Assembly (NCBI GenBank): GCA_002499905.1
Contig: DANP01000025.1
Location: 21,925 to 85,924 of the forward strand
DNA from: Methanolinea sp. UBA277
GTDB lineage: Archaea; Halobacteriota; Methanomicrobia; Methanomicrobiales; Methanospirillaceae
Direction: 5' to 3'
DNA: 64,000 nucleotides
The position numbers were made by a program, and so were the translations under genes. This document shows, piece after piece, positions 18,213-27,272 of this stretch. The notes under the pieces are model-generated. The model did not search any database and was not told the origin of the DNA. It was given only the letters and a program-made list of their open reading frames with translations. The stretch's first letter is position 1; each line of letters opens with the position of its first letter.

Positions 18213-19844
18213 ATGAGAAGTATGGAACAAACGGGATGGATCCTGGCAGCAGTCTGCATTCTGGCCTGCATAGCGGTATGTTCACCTGTGAACGCAGGTG
18301 ATCCTATTCCCCTTCCCCACATTTTTTACGGGAACGTGAAGATCAACACCCTCCCCGCCCCGGTAAATACCAGCATCACCGCCATGGTCGGCGGAGATGT
18401 GGTGGAAGAGTATCTCACCGGGGCAGAGGGAGTCTACGGGAGCACCCAGCTGACCGGAAATAAATTCGAGGTTCAGGGAGATATCGAGAACGGAGAGGCA
18501 ATCACGTTCTTTATCAATGGAATCAAGGCGGAATGTTATGACGTTGATGCCGGTGGACCCTGGCTTACCAGCTACCCGTTTATGACCGATGATGAGACCC
18601 ACCTGAACCTCTCGATCATGGGCCCCGTGTACTTCATCCAGGCAAGTGCCGGTCCGGGAGGGGACATTGACCCGTCCGGGAGCGTGCAGGTCGTTGGAGG
18701 CACGGACAGGACCTTTACCATCAGCCCTGATAACTGCTATGAAATCGAGGATGTGGTCGTGAACGGTACATCCGTCGGACCTGTATCCACATATACATTC
18801 ATCAATGTGACTGGAAACCAGACCATTGATGCAACATTTTCGAAGATAACCTACACAGTCTCCGCCACCGCCCACCAGGGTGGCAGCATCAGTCCATCGG
18901 GCGTCCAGCAGGTAGATTGCGGTGATGACTTTGCATTCACCGTTACCCCTGATACCGGGTATCTCATCGATAATGTCTTCCTTGACGGGACTTCCCTTGG
19001 GCCGGTATCAGAATATACCATCAGCGGGGTGTCGAAAGACTACCTGATCAACGCCTACTTTACGCCGGTCACCTACACCATAACCGCCAGCGCAGGGGCG
19101 AACGGAAACATTTCACCAAGCGGGGACATCCCGGTCAGCCACGGTGATAACCAGACATTCCTGATGCTTCCGGATCCCGGATACACGGTCGGTATGGTTG
19201 TAGTGAACGGAGTGACCCAGCCCGGTGCACCCACACTCTATACTTTTTACGACGTTACCGGCAACCAGACCATTTCGGTAACCTTTGTCGAGGGCCCCCC
19301 CGAATATTTCACCGCAACGCTCGGTGATGGGTGGAACCTCTTCTCAACCCCCATCGAACTGGCCCCGGGACACAGGGAGCTTGATGAAATTTTCCCGCCC
19401 GGAGAACTCCAGAACATCGAGGCCATCCTGGGATGGGACGGCTCTGCATGGTTTGTCCCGGTTTCCGGTTACCAGCTGAAATCGCGGTACGCACTCTATG
19501 TGAAGGTCGATGGTTCGGCAACCGCCTACCTGTATCCCCTTGATGACATCCCACATCCATTACCCTCACGCACCCTCCCTGCAGGCTGGAACCTGGTCGG
19601 TCCGCAGCCGTTCTACCAGAACGGCACCTTCCCAACGATAAAGGTGGAAGAAGACCTCATCAGCGTGTATGAAGGCACCGGCGGCGTGACCGGATACACG
19701 ATGGTCGTCAGTCCCGGGGTAAACCAGCCCTTCTGGATCTACTATCGCGACGGATCATCAGAAAATTTCCTCCCCTACAAGGGATACTGGGTATATATGC
19801 AGAATCAGGGACAGCTTGCCGGATACTTCAACCCGGTGTCCTGA
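18213..19844 (+). CDS. Secreted surface protein with B-repeats and GWN-type C-terminal domain
   Basis: A 543-residue exported protein; ATG 18213 follows GGAGGTG and starts a good signal peptide (WILAAVCILACIAVC). Layout: residues ~30-140 an N-terminal module (LPHIFYGNVKINTLPAP ... FEVQGDIENGEAITFFINGIKAE) shared with the next gene; ~142-365 three ~75-residue repeats of the divergent InlB/bacterial B-repeat kind (S-A-G-x-G-G-x-I-x-P-S-G ... GY-x-I-x-x-V-x-V-NG-T); ~370-543 a C-terminal module (GDGWNLFSTPIEL ... AGWNLVGPQPF) shared with the preceding gene. No membrane anchor. It therefore shares modules with both neighbours and may link them. Confidence 0.8.
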   Translation: MRSMEQTGWILAAVCILACIAVCSPVNAGDPIPLPHIFYGNVKINTLPAPVNTSITAMVGGDVVEEYLTGAEGVYGSTQLTGNKFEVQGDIENGEAITFFINGIKAECYDVDAGGPWLTSYPFMTDDETHLNLSIMGPVYFIQASAGPGGDIDPSGSVQVVGGTDRTFTISPDNCYEIEDVVVNGTSVGPVSTYTFINVTGNQTIDATFSKITYTVSATAHQGGSISPSGVQQVDCGDDFAFTVTPDTGYLIDNVFLDGTSLGPVSEYTISGVSKDYLINAYFTPVTYTITASAGANGNISPSGDIPVSHGDNQTFLMLPDPGYTVGMVVVNGVTQPGAPTLYTFYDVTGNQTISVTFVEGPPEYFTATLGDGWNLFSTPIELAPGHRELDEIFPPGELQNIEAILGWDGSAWFVPVSGYQLKSRYALYVKVDGSATAYLYPLDDIPHPLPSRTLPAGWNLVGPQPFYQNGTFPTIKVEEDLISVYEGTGGVTGYTMVVSPGVNQPFWIYYRDGSSENFLPYKGYWVYMQNQGQLAGYFNPVS

Positions 19845-19910
19845 TAATTCATGAAACAAAATTACATAGAGAGAATGGAGGGAAAACCCTCCCTCCTGCA
19901 TGGTGATTCC

Positions 19911-20723
19911 ATGAAAAAGAGAGACAGCAGCATTTCAGCCCTTATCCTGGGCATGGTTCTTCTGGTCCTGTTTGTAATTCCGGCCGCCGCTGAGAGCACG
20001 TCCGCGGCCCCCCAGCTCCCCCATGCATTTATCGGCATGGTTGAGGTGGAAGGCCTTTCCGCTCCTGACGGGCTCATCGTGGAAGCAGTCGGACCCGGTA
20101 TTCGGTCCAACACCCAGGGGAATCCGGTCACCACCCTGACGGGAGGCGTGTATGGACGCATCGGGATGGCCGAACAAAAACTCCTGGTCCAGGGAGATAT
20201 TGAATCAGGAACCCCGATCGAATTTTATGTCGGCGGAGTAAAGGCAGAAGTTTTTCCCGTAGCAACAAACGGATCGTGGCTTGAAGCCTATCCTTATCTT
20301 CCCGGTGAAGTGACTGAACTGAACCTGCGCATCACCTCGCAGCCTGCGGCAGGGCAGACCCGTGAACCGACACCGGTCCAGACGCGCATCCCCTCCGGCC
20401 AGGTGCCCGCCATTCCAGGATATTCCGGCCCTGACCTCCCTCAGCCCGAGGTTATAGCAACCTACCAGCCCACCCAGACTCAGGCAGGAGAAGGTACCGG
20501 GCCTGATGTGTCCTCCCAACCCGGGACACAGGAAGAGGAGTCATCCGGAACTTCTATCCAAGATAGCCAGGGGGCAGGTACTCCTTCTTCAGTCGTTCCC
20601 GCAGTCGGGAGCTCTTCGAATCTGTTCATAGGTGCTGCAATCGTGGCATTCCTGGTAATCATCGGGGCAGTGGCCTACTACATGAGCAGAAAGAAACCTG
20701 AAGACGAGGAAAAAGAAGAGTAA
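19911..20723 (+). CDS. Membrane-anchored surface protein sharing the N-terminal module
   Basis: A 270-residue protein starting at ATG 19911 after GGTGATTCC, with a signal peptide (ISALILGMVLLVLFVIPAAAES). Residues ~28-130 (LPHAFIGMVEVEGLSAP ... LLVQGDIESGTPIEFYVGGVKAE) are clearly homologous to the N-terminal module of the previous gene. A Pro/Thr/Gln/Ser-rich stalk of ~95 residues follows, then one membrane helix (about 232-254) and a charged cytoplasmic tail. It looks like the anchor of the locus: the module is displayed on a glycosylated stalk. It ends 150 bases before a separate promoter for the peptidase gene. Confidence 0.8.
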   Translation: MKKRDSSISALILGMVLLVLFVIPAAAESTSAAPQLPHAFIGMVEVEGLSAPDGLIVEAVGPGIRSNTQGNPVTTLTGGVYGRIGMAEQKLLVQGDIESGTPIEFYVGGVKAEVFPVATNGSWLEAYPYLPGEVTELNLRITSQPAAGQTREPTPVQTRIPSGQVPAIPGYSGPDLPQPEVIATYQPTQTQAGEGTGPDVSSQPGTQEEESSGTSIQDSQGAGTPSSVVPAVGSSSNLFIGAAIVAFLVIIGAVAYYMSRKKPEDEEKEE

Positions 20724-20874
20724 CTGCGCACTCTGCGCAACCACCCCCATCCTCTATTTTTAAGTGTGATGAGTATCACACAACCTTTCAGTTCCCGCTG
20801 CCATATGGTCCATGCCGATGATGGGTGTGCATGACAAACGGCAAGGAAGTTAGATCGTATACCCAGGTGCATTC

Positions 20875-22920
20875 ATGAATACCCGCCCCATTCCGCTGGC
20901 CATCACCGTCATCCTTGTTCTCGCCTTCATTCACCCCGCCGTCTCCCTCACGGCGACATCCCTGGCAGGTGATGCCGACAGCCACGGCATATCCCCGTTC
21001 AACCCTGATTTTCTCAGCTATAACGAGGAGAGAAAGAAAGGATTCCTGGATGTGTCCCGATTTGATATCTCCGCTCTCGGGTATATTCCCCCGACTGTAG
21101 ATCTCTCCCATACCCGGGGGAATCAGGTAGTTTTAACCGCTTCTTCATATTCCGGAGAGTATCTGACCGCCGTGTCCGGATCAGCCCCGAACCCGTATAT
21201 TGGTACACTCGTCACCGGATCTTCCCTTCCTTCGCGCTTCGATCTGCGAACCCAGGGAAAGCTGACCCCGGTCAAGGACCAGGGATCGTGCGGGAGCTGC
21301 TGGGCATTCTCAACGTTTGCATCGCTTGAGTCAGGACTGCTTCCTGCGGAGACCCGGGATTTTTCTGAGAACAATATGAAGAACACCCACGGGTTCGACC
21401 TTGCATCCTGCCAGGGTGGCAATGCACTGATGGCAACAGCGTACCTGACCCGCTGGAGCGGTCCTCTGCTTGAGCAGAACGACCCGTATAAACCCGTCCA
21501 GGTGAGCAGTGTCTCAACGAGCGTCCCCAATACGGCTGCCGTGAAGGAAATACAGGAGGTCCTCTTCCTCCCCGGACGCGGCAGTGCCGGCGATAATCAG
21601 AACATCAAGCAGGCGCTGATGCAGTATGGGGCAGTCTATTCCACGATACACTGGGAGGAGGCATATTACTCACCTCTCACCGCAAGCTACTATTATGGAA
21701 GCAATTCCCGGGGAAACCATGCCATCACCATCGTCGGATGGGATGACACCTATGACCGTTCCCGGTTCCCGTACAGGGCTCCCGGGAACGGGGCTTTCAT
21801 TGTGAAGAACAGCTGGGGGAGTGCATGGGGCGAAAAGGGCTATTTCTATGTCTCCTACTATGACACCTCCATCGGGCTTGACAATGCCGTCTTCTGCGGA
21901 GAGTCAACAGGAGACTACTACCACATCTACCAGTATGACCCCCTGGGATGGGTCACCTCCTATGGTGAGGGAGGAGAGACGGCATACTTTGCCAACATCT
22001 TCACCGCCCAGTCTGATGAACAGGTTGCTGCAATCGGGTTCTACACTCCTGCAACCAATTCCCAGTACAAGGTCTCGGTATACCGGAATATCCGGGACGC
22101 CCCGGTATCAGGATCACCTCTCGGTACAATAACCGGAACTATCAGTTCACCCGGCTATCACACCGTCACCCTCGCCGAACCGGTCCGGGTGAGCAAAGGG
22201 GAGAAATTTTCGGCCATGGTCAAGCTCACCACACCGGGATACCGGTACCCGGTCGCGATCGAGTATCCGGTTCCGGGATTCTCTTCGAAGGCCTCTGCAC
22301 ATTCCGGAGAGAGCTATGTCAGCAGCACCGGGACGCTCTGGACCGATATCAGCACGGTCTATACCAATACCAACGTATGCCTGAAAGCACTTACCGTCCA
22401 GCCCGGTCAGACAACGACAGGAACTCCCACCCTTACCCCTGCCCCGACACCCCCCCCGGTAGTCCCAGCTACCACTCCTGTCCCGACCCCCGCTGTAACC
22501 GACCTCTTCCCGCCTTCGGTAAGCATCAGCGCTCCCCGGGCGTACTCTTCGGTTTTACCGGGCCAGTCTGTCGGAGTTTCATGGTCGGCAACGGACAATA
22601 CCGGGGTATCCGCGGTGAGGGTTGAATATTCGGGGGACAGCGGAATGTCCTGGACAACCGCTGGAACAAATCTTTCCCCCTCCGGATCCCTCACGCTGAC
22701 TGTACCGCCGGCTGCCGGATCAACCTTTAGCATCAGGGTCACGGCATGGGATGCTTCCGGAAACGAACGATCGTCAACCCGTGTCTGCTTTGTCAAAAAA
22801 ACATCCTTCACGAGCAGCATTCCTGTAACTGTGAGCCCGACTGCAGTTTCTACGCCCATTCCCGATACCGCCAGGGAAGCGCTGCTGACCGGATTCCTGA
22901 AACAGTACGGACACTCCTGA
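20875..22920 (+). CDS. Secreted papain-like (C1) peptidase with lectin-like and Ig-like regions
   Basis: A 681-residue exported protease. Signal peptide at 1-25. Catalytic Cys in KDQGSCGSCWAFS (near residue 143), His in GNHAITIVGWDD (near 284), Asn in IVKNSWGSAWGEKGYF (near 312), so the triad is complete. PSRFDLRTQGKLTPVKDQG before the Cys marks the mature start; the ~115 residues before may be a propeptide. A lectin-like beta domain follows (about 355-510), then a Pro/Thr stalk and an Ig-like domain (SVSISAPRAYSSVLPGQSVGVSWSA region). TATA-like ATTTTTAAGTG at 20755 suggests its own promoter. It likely acts outside the cell; substrate unknown. Confidence 0.88.
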   Translation: MNTRPIPLAITVILVLAFIHPAVSLTATSLAGDADSHGISPFNPDFLSYNEERKKGFLDVSRFDISALGYIPPTVDLSHTRGNQVVLTASSYSGEYLTAVSGSAPNPYIGTLVTGSSLPSRFDLRTQGKLTPVKDQGSCGSCWAFSTFASLESGLLPAETRDFSENNMKNTHGFDLASCQGGNALMATAYLTRWSGPLLEQNDPYKPVQVSSVSTSVPNTAAVKEIQEVLFLPGRGSAGDNQNIKQALMQYGAVYSTIHWEEAYYSPLTASYYYGSNSRGNHAITIVGWDDTYDRSRFPYRAPGNGAFIVKNSWGSAWGEKGYFYVSYYDTSIGLDNAVFCGESTGDYYHIYQYDPLGWVTSYGEGGETAYFANIFTAQSDEQVAAIGFYTPATNSQYKVSVYRNIRDAPVSGSPLGTITGTISSPGYHTVTLAEPVRVSKGEKFSAMVKLTTPGYRYPVAIEYPVPGFSSKASAHSGESYVSSTGTLWTDISTVYTNTNVCLKALTVQPGQTTTGTPTLTPAPTPPPVVPATTPVPTPAVTDLFPPSVSISAPRAYSSVLPGQSVGVSWSATDNTGVSAVRVEYSGDSGMSWTTAGTNLSPSGSLTLTVPPAAGSTFSIRVTAWDASGNERSSTRVCFVKKTSFTSSIPVTVSPTAVSTPIPDTAREALLTGFLKQYGHS

Positions 22921-23005
22921 TCACCATTCTCTCCCCTTTCTCCGTCATTCCATCCCTAAAACCCATCACCTCTCAGGGGTTCCGGAATGAAAGATTCAAT
23001 GGCAG

Positions 23006-24016
23006 ATGGGTCCAACACTACCATACCCAATGCAACCAATGCCCGCCCACGGCTGCATGTTCTGCCAGCAGGGAGCAAAGATGGTCCTCTTTATCACAGG
23101 GGTGTGCAGACGCACCTGCTGGTACTGCCCGCTCTCCCGGGAGCGGAAGGGGCATGACCGTGTCTATGCAAATGAGAAAGAGATCTCCTCACCGGAAGAG
23201 GCCGTACGAATCGCACAGCGGATGAGCGCGCTGGGCACCGGGATAACCGGAGGGGAACCCCTGGACCGGATGGACCGGGTGATCGAATTCGCACGGGTCC
23301 TGAAGCAGGCGTTCGGTGAAGAGCACCATATTCACCTCTACACGGGTCTGGCACCCGGAGAAGAAGATCTGCAGAAGCTGGCCGGCCTTATCGACGAGAT
23401 CAGGATGCATCCTCCGGCTGAATGCTGGGATCATATCCGGGAGACTGAATATATCAGGGCCGTCCGGCGTGCCCGGAAAATGGGATTTTCTGCCGGATTT
23501 GAAGTTCCTGCTCTTACCGAAGTCGGCCGGCTTGAAGCAGCGCTTCCGGATCTTGATTTCCTCACCATCAATGAGCTGGAGTGGGGAGAGACCAATGCTG
23601 ATGAGATGAGGTTGAGGGGGCATCATCCGGAAGATTCAGTTCACAACGCGGTCTCCGGTTCCCGGGAATGGGCCTCGGGAATCAGCAGATATGCCAAGGT
23701 CCGTTTCTGCAGTTCTCAGTTCAAGGATTCAGTCCAGCTCCGGAAGAGGCTCTTACGGGTTGCCCGGAATACCGCCCGCCGGTTCGATGAGGTTACAGGT
23801 GACGGTACGGTCATCTATGGACTCATTGAGAACATGTATGAGATCCCTTCCGTGATCAGGGACTATGGGGCAGACATGTACGAGGCCCGGGACGGGGCCA
23901 TCGAGACCGCATGGTGGATTCTTGTAGAGGAAGAAGGCCGTATCGGAGGCAAAAAATCGGTTATCGAACGATATCCCGATCGGGGGATTGTTGTGGAGGT
24001 GACCCCGGTCCCATGA
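23006..24016 (+). CDS. Radical SAM protein (COG2108-like, PFL-activase related)
   Basis: A 336-residue protein. The SAM cluster motif is CRRTCWYC (Cys34, Cys38, Cys41); an extra CMFC pair sits just before it (Cys17, Cys20), which may bind a metal. GTGITGGEPLDRMDRVIEF is the SAM-binding GGEP motif. The barrel continues with HIHLYTG and DEIRMHPP, and a C-terminal part contains VRFCSSQFKDSVQLRKRL. Substrate is not known for the family. Its stop overlaps the uppS ATG (ATGA), so it is co-translated with cis-prenyltransferase, though no functional tie is established. No clear ribosome site stands before the ATG. Confidence 0.8.
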   Translation: MGPTLPYPMQPMPAHGCMFCQQGAKMVLFITGVCRRTCWYCPLSRERKGHDRVYANEKEISSPEEAVRIAQRMSALGTGITGGEPLDRMDRVIEFARVLKQAFGEEHHIHLYTGLAPGEEDLQKLAGLIDEIRMHPPAECWDHIRETEYIRAVRRARKMGFSAGFEVPALTEVGRLEAALPDLDFLTINELEWGETNADEMRLRGHHPEDSVHNAVSGSREWASGISRYAKVRFCSSQFKDSVQLRKRLLRVARNTARRFDEVTGDGTVIYGLIENMYEIPSVIRDYGADMYEARDGAIETAWWILVEEEGRIGGKKSVIERYPDRGIVVEVTPVP

Positions 24017-24810
24017 TGCGACAGCTCTTCGAACCTCTCTATGAGTGGATACTGGAAGGCCAGATACGATACATTCCCTCCCACGTTGCCATTATCCAGG
24101 ATGGAAACAGGAGGTATGCCATCTCCCAGGGGATCCTGCGGGACGATGGGCACCGGATGGGTGCCGACCGGACCGAAGAAATGCTCGAATGGACGCGTTC
24201 ACTCGGGATAACGCATGTCACCCTCTATTCGTTCTCTACGGAAAATTTCCACCGCGATTCCGCAGAAGTCCATGCCCTCTTCGATCTCTTTAAGGAACGG
24301 TTCACCCGGGTCCTCGACGATCCCCGGATTCACCGGAACCGTGTCCGGGTACAGATGATTGGAGAAAGAACACTCCTTCCGGATGATTTGAGGGCGATCA
24401 TCGAACAGGCCGAAGAAGCAACTGCAGGGTATGATGCCTACTTCCTCAATATTGCCATCGCCTATGGAGGGCGGAATGAAATCGTGCGGGCCGCCCGTGC
24501 AATCCTGCAGAACGTGAGGGACGGAGAATATGCTGTCGGAGACATCGACCGCGCGCTCGTTGAACAGCATATCTGTTCCGACCACAACCTCCCCCCGGTC
24601 GACCTGGTTATCCGGACCGGGAATGAGTACAGAACCTCGAATTTTCTCCCGTGGCTTGCAAACGGCCACGAATCTGCGGTCTGCTTCTGCGCACCCTACT
24701 GGCCGCTCTTCCGGAAAATCGACTTCCTGCGAGCCCTGCGCATCTATTCGCAGCGCCGGGAAGTCCTCGCCGGTCCTCCCGTGAGCATCATCAGGTCCCG
24801 AATCGCCTGA
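24013..24810 (+). CDS. uppS: Cis-prenyltransferase (tritrans,polycis-undecaprenyl/decaprenyl diphosphate synthase)
   Basis: Builds the long polyprenyl diphosphate that becomes the dolichol-type glycan carrier. From ATG 24013 (ATGA overlap with the previous stop) the protein has 266 residues. The catalytic motif VAIIQDGNRRYA is intact (Asp30, Asn32, Arg33, Arg34); YSFSTENFHR, FLNIAIAYGGRNEI and DLVIRTGNEYRTSNFLPW are the other conserved blocks, and the end KIDFLRALRIYSQ matches the family. The next gene, convergent on the minus strand, is a paralogue without the catalytic motif; their 3' ends overlap by 20 bases. Confidence 0.93.
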   Translation: MMRQLFEPLYEWILEGQIRYIPSHVAIIQDGNRRYAISQGILRDDGHRMGADRTEEMLEWTRSLGITHVTLYSFSTENFHRDSAEVHALFDLFKERFTRVLDDPRIHRNRVRVQMIGERTLLPDDLRAIIEQAEEATAGYDAYFLNIAIAYGGRNEIVRAARAILQNVRDGEYAVGDIDRALVEQHICSDHNLPPVDLVIRTGNEYRTSNFLPWLANGHESAVCFCAPYWPLFRKIDFLRALRIYSQRREVLAGPPVSIIRSRIA

Positions 24811-25435
24811 CCCGTCCCTGGTAATCCCGGAGGGCGCGGAGAAAATCAATTTTTCTGAACAACCTCCAGTTTACATCCGAAAAAAAGAGTTCTGAGTATA
24901 CCGACTGCCAAATCAGGAAATCGGTGAGGTGATAACCCCCGGTCTTGATCACCAGGTCAGGGGTATATCTGAAGGTCAGGCAGCGTTCAAACGTCTGCTC
25001 ATTCACCTCTTCGGGCCTGAGGCCCTCACCGGCCATGGTGCGGATGCAGGAGACGATCTCATCACGCCCGCTCTTTCCGACAACGACCTCAAATGCGATT
25101 CCCTCACCTGCGCCTTCCTGATGCTCGCCAACATGGAGGATGAGCTCTGCATATGTGCTCACCTCCCGTATTGAGGGGAGAAACGGCACGATCTCATCAG
25201 GATTCGGTGTGCTGACGTGGACCGTAACCCCCTGGATAGCCCGGTTCGTACTGCTGTTATTTGGTAGCGGTGCATGCCCCTCAAGGTTCCGGTTCACTTC
25301 CCCGCACCACCGGGCAACGAAAGCGAGTTTTTCCGGAGCATTTCTGAGATCTTCACCGGTAATCATGAAGCAGATGTGGGCAGGTAGGATTCCGATTCCC
25401 CGGATAACAACCCATTCATAGAGGCGGTAGATCAC
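24791..25435 (-). CDS. Cis-prenyltransferase paralogue lacking the catalytic motif
   Basis: About 214 residues from GTG 25435, whose GTGA overlaps the polX stop. The C-terminal half is plainly homologous to UppS: PDLVIKTGGYHLTDFLIWQ and FRKIDFLRALRDYQGR. But where the enzyme has SHVAIIQDGNRR this protein has AHICFMITGEDL: the catalytic Asp is Thr and the Asn/Arg residues are gone. This is the pattern of non-catalytic partner subunits in heteromeric cis-prenyltransferases (NUS1/NgBR in eukaryotes; similar pairs have been described in Methanosarcina). It lies tail to tail with uppS. A partner role is inferred. Confidence 0.75.
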   Translation of the reverse strand: MIYRLYEWVVIRGIGILPAHICFMITGEDLRNAPEKLAFVARWCGEVNRNLEGHAPLPNNSSTNRAIQGVTVHVSTPNPDEIVPFLPSIREVSTYAELILHVGEHQEGAGEGIAFEVVVGKSGRDEIVSCIRTMAGEGLRPEEVNEQTFERCLTFRYTPDLVIKTGGYHLTDFLIWQSVYSELFFSDVNWRLFRKIDFLRALRDYQGRVRRFGT

Positions 25436-27120
25436 GATACCCACTCCATGAGATCTTTCAGGCTCCGGGTATTCAGGACATCGGAAGATGTTGCCCATCC
25501 CCTGCGGCAGGTGGTAACCCCGTATTTGATCGTTCTGAATTCAGATTGATCGTGGGTATCTGTACCGATGGCAATCTTAACACCGGATAAAACAGCCTGC
25601 CGGATATGCACATCATCGATATCAAGCCGATAGGGCGAAGCATTGCATTCGAGTGCCGTCCCGGTATCCTTTGCATGCGCAATGATCCGGTCCATGTCAA
25701 TTGCATAGGGCTGGCGGCGTCCGAGTATCCGGCCTGTCGGATGCCCGATGATATCGACATGCTCGTTCTCGATTGCCGAGAGAACCCGTCGGGTCATGAT
25801 GTCGCGCTCCTGTGAAAACCCGGAGTGTACCGATGCAATGACAATCTCCAGATCGGCGAGAACCCGGTTCGGCAGGCCGAGGGTCCCGTCGGCCATGATA
25901 TCAACCTCGATGCCCCGGATAATCCTGCAGGACGATGACCGGTTTGCCAGTTCGATTTCGTGGGCCTGATTGTTCAGGGCATTCTCATCGAGCCCGTGAG
26001 CGATGCCGAGCGTAGCGGAGTGATCAGAACAGACAAGGTAGTCATAACCCAGCCGCTCTCCCGTCGCTGCCAGTTCTCCAACACTCAGGTGCCCGTCGCT
26101 CCAGCTGCTGTGGACGTGGAGATCCCCCCGGATCTCATCCTCCCGGACCAGCACCGGAAGTGACCGGGTACGCGCCCGCTCCACCTCGCCCCAGTCTTCC
26201 CGCAGCTCGGGAACAACCGGGTCCATGGAAAGGAACGCGAATATCTCCTCCTCTCTCTGATACTCGGTGAGGAGTCCGGTGGATCGGTCCTCAATGCCGT
26301 ACTCATTCAGCTTGTATCCTTTCGAGATGGCGATCTCCCGGAGCCGGATATTGAATGCTTTTGAACCGGTGAGATAGAGGAGCATCGATCCAAACTGTTG
26401 TGGATGGGAGAAGCGGACATCGACCCTCTTTCCCCGGACCCTGACAGACGTCCTCTTCTCGCCCTCATCAATCACCTCATCAGCGACCGTTCGCAGCCGG
26501 GGGTTGACCTTGTATGCCGGTTCCGTGGTCACTACGTCGATATCGCCAACCGTGCTCTTCCCCCTCCGGTAACTCCCGGCGATCTCATAAGTTCCCGGGG
26601 TGAACGCAGGGCGCACCCGGTCAACCACCTCATCGGCCTCAAACCGGGTCATCCGCCCTGACTGTTCACGGTATACGGCGATGGCCTTAAGGAAACTCTC
26701 CTCTTTCTTCTCCCCGAACCCGCGGAGCGCCCTGATCCGATGGTTCCGCGCTTCACGCTCCAGATCGTCAATACTTTGCACGGAGAGCTTTTTCCAGAGC
26801 GTGGATACGGTTTTCGGACCGACTCCTTCCAGTCTGAGCAGCTCGATGAGAGAGTCCGGAATTCCGGATTTGATATCTTCGAGCTCCTGGAATGTTCCGG
26901 TCTCCACGATCTCACGAATCTTTCTGGCGATATTCTTTCCGATGCCAGGGATCGAGGCGAGGTTCTGTTCATCAAGGGATGCCAGCGGTGAACCATACCG
27001 GTCGATGGTATCCGCGGCCCGCGAGAAAGCGCGGACCTTGAATACGTTCTCCCCCCTGATTTCCAGCAGTTCTGCCATGAGATTCAGTTTTTCCGCGATC
27101 TGCTGGTTTGTCCGCTCCAT
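25432..27120 (-). CDS. polX: Family X DNA polymerase with PHP domain
   Basis: A 562-residue DNA repair polymerase. Residues ~1-140: two helix-hairpin-helix units (SIPGIGKNIARKIREIV and EGVGPKTVSTLWKKL). About 150-310: the polymerase-beta fold with GSYRRGKSTVGDIDVVTT carrying the metal aspartates and VDVRFSHPQQFGSMLLYLTGSKAFN. About 330-562: a PHP domain with GDLHVHSSWSDG, CSDHSATLGIAHG and IGTDTHD, whose histidines and aspartates coordinate metals for 3'-5' exonuclease/phosphatase activity. The domain order is that of bacterial and archaeal PolX. It is followed, with a GTGA overlap, by the UppS-like paralogue gene. Confidence 0.93.
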   Translation of the reverse strand: MERTNQQIAEKLNLMAELLEIRGENVFKVRAFSRAADTIDRYGSPLASLDEQNLASIPGIGKNIARKIREIVETGTFQELEDIKSGIPDSLIELLRLEGVGPKTVSTLWKKLSVQSIDDLEREARNHRIRALRGFGEKKEESFLKAIAVYREQSGRMTRFEADEVVDRVRPAFTPGTYEIAGSYRRGKSTVGDIDVVTTEPAYKVNPRLRTVADEVIDEGEKRTSVRVRGKRVDVRFSHPQQFGSMLLYLTGSKAFNIRLREIAISKGYKLNEYGIEDRSTGLLTEYQREEEIFAFLSMDPVVPELREDWGEVERARTRSLPVLVREDEIRGDLHVHSSWSDGHLSVGELAATGERLGYDYLVCSDHSATLGIAHGLDENALNNQAHEIELANRSSSCRIIRGIEVDIMADGTLGLPNRVLADLEIVIASVHSGFSQERDIMTRRVLSAIENEHVDIIGHPTGRILGRRQPYAIDMDRIIAHAKDTGTALECNASPYRLDIDDVHIRQAVLSGVKIAIGTDTHDQSEFRTIKYGVTTCRRGWATSSDVLNTRSLKDLMEWVS

Positions 27121-27272
27121 TCCTCTGGGTATCCCTCCGCGGCAATCCGTCTCACATATTCTTGATCCTTCCGGAGATATGCATTTCTTCTCCAGGCCGT
27201 ATTCCGGAACCTGTCCTGTAAATCTTGGGTATTATACAAATCCATAAGTGGATATGCGTAAAACTATGCTGG

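Noticed and set aside
23094..23354. Minus-strand frames opposite the radical SAM gene
   Set aside because: Proline/arginine-rich shadow frames created by the high G/C of the real gene.
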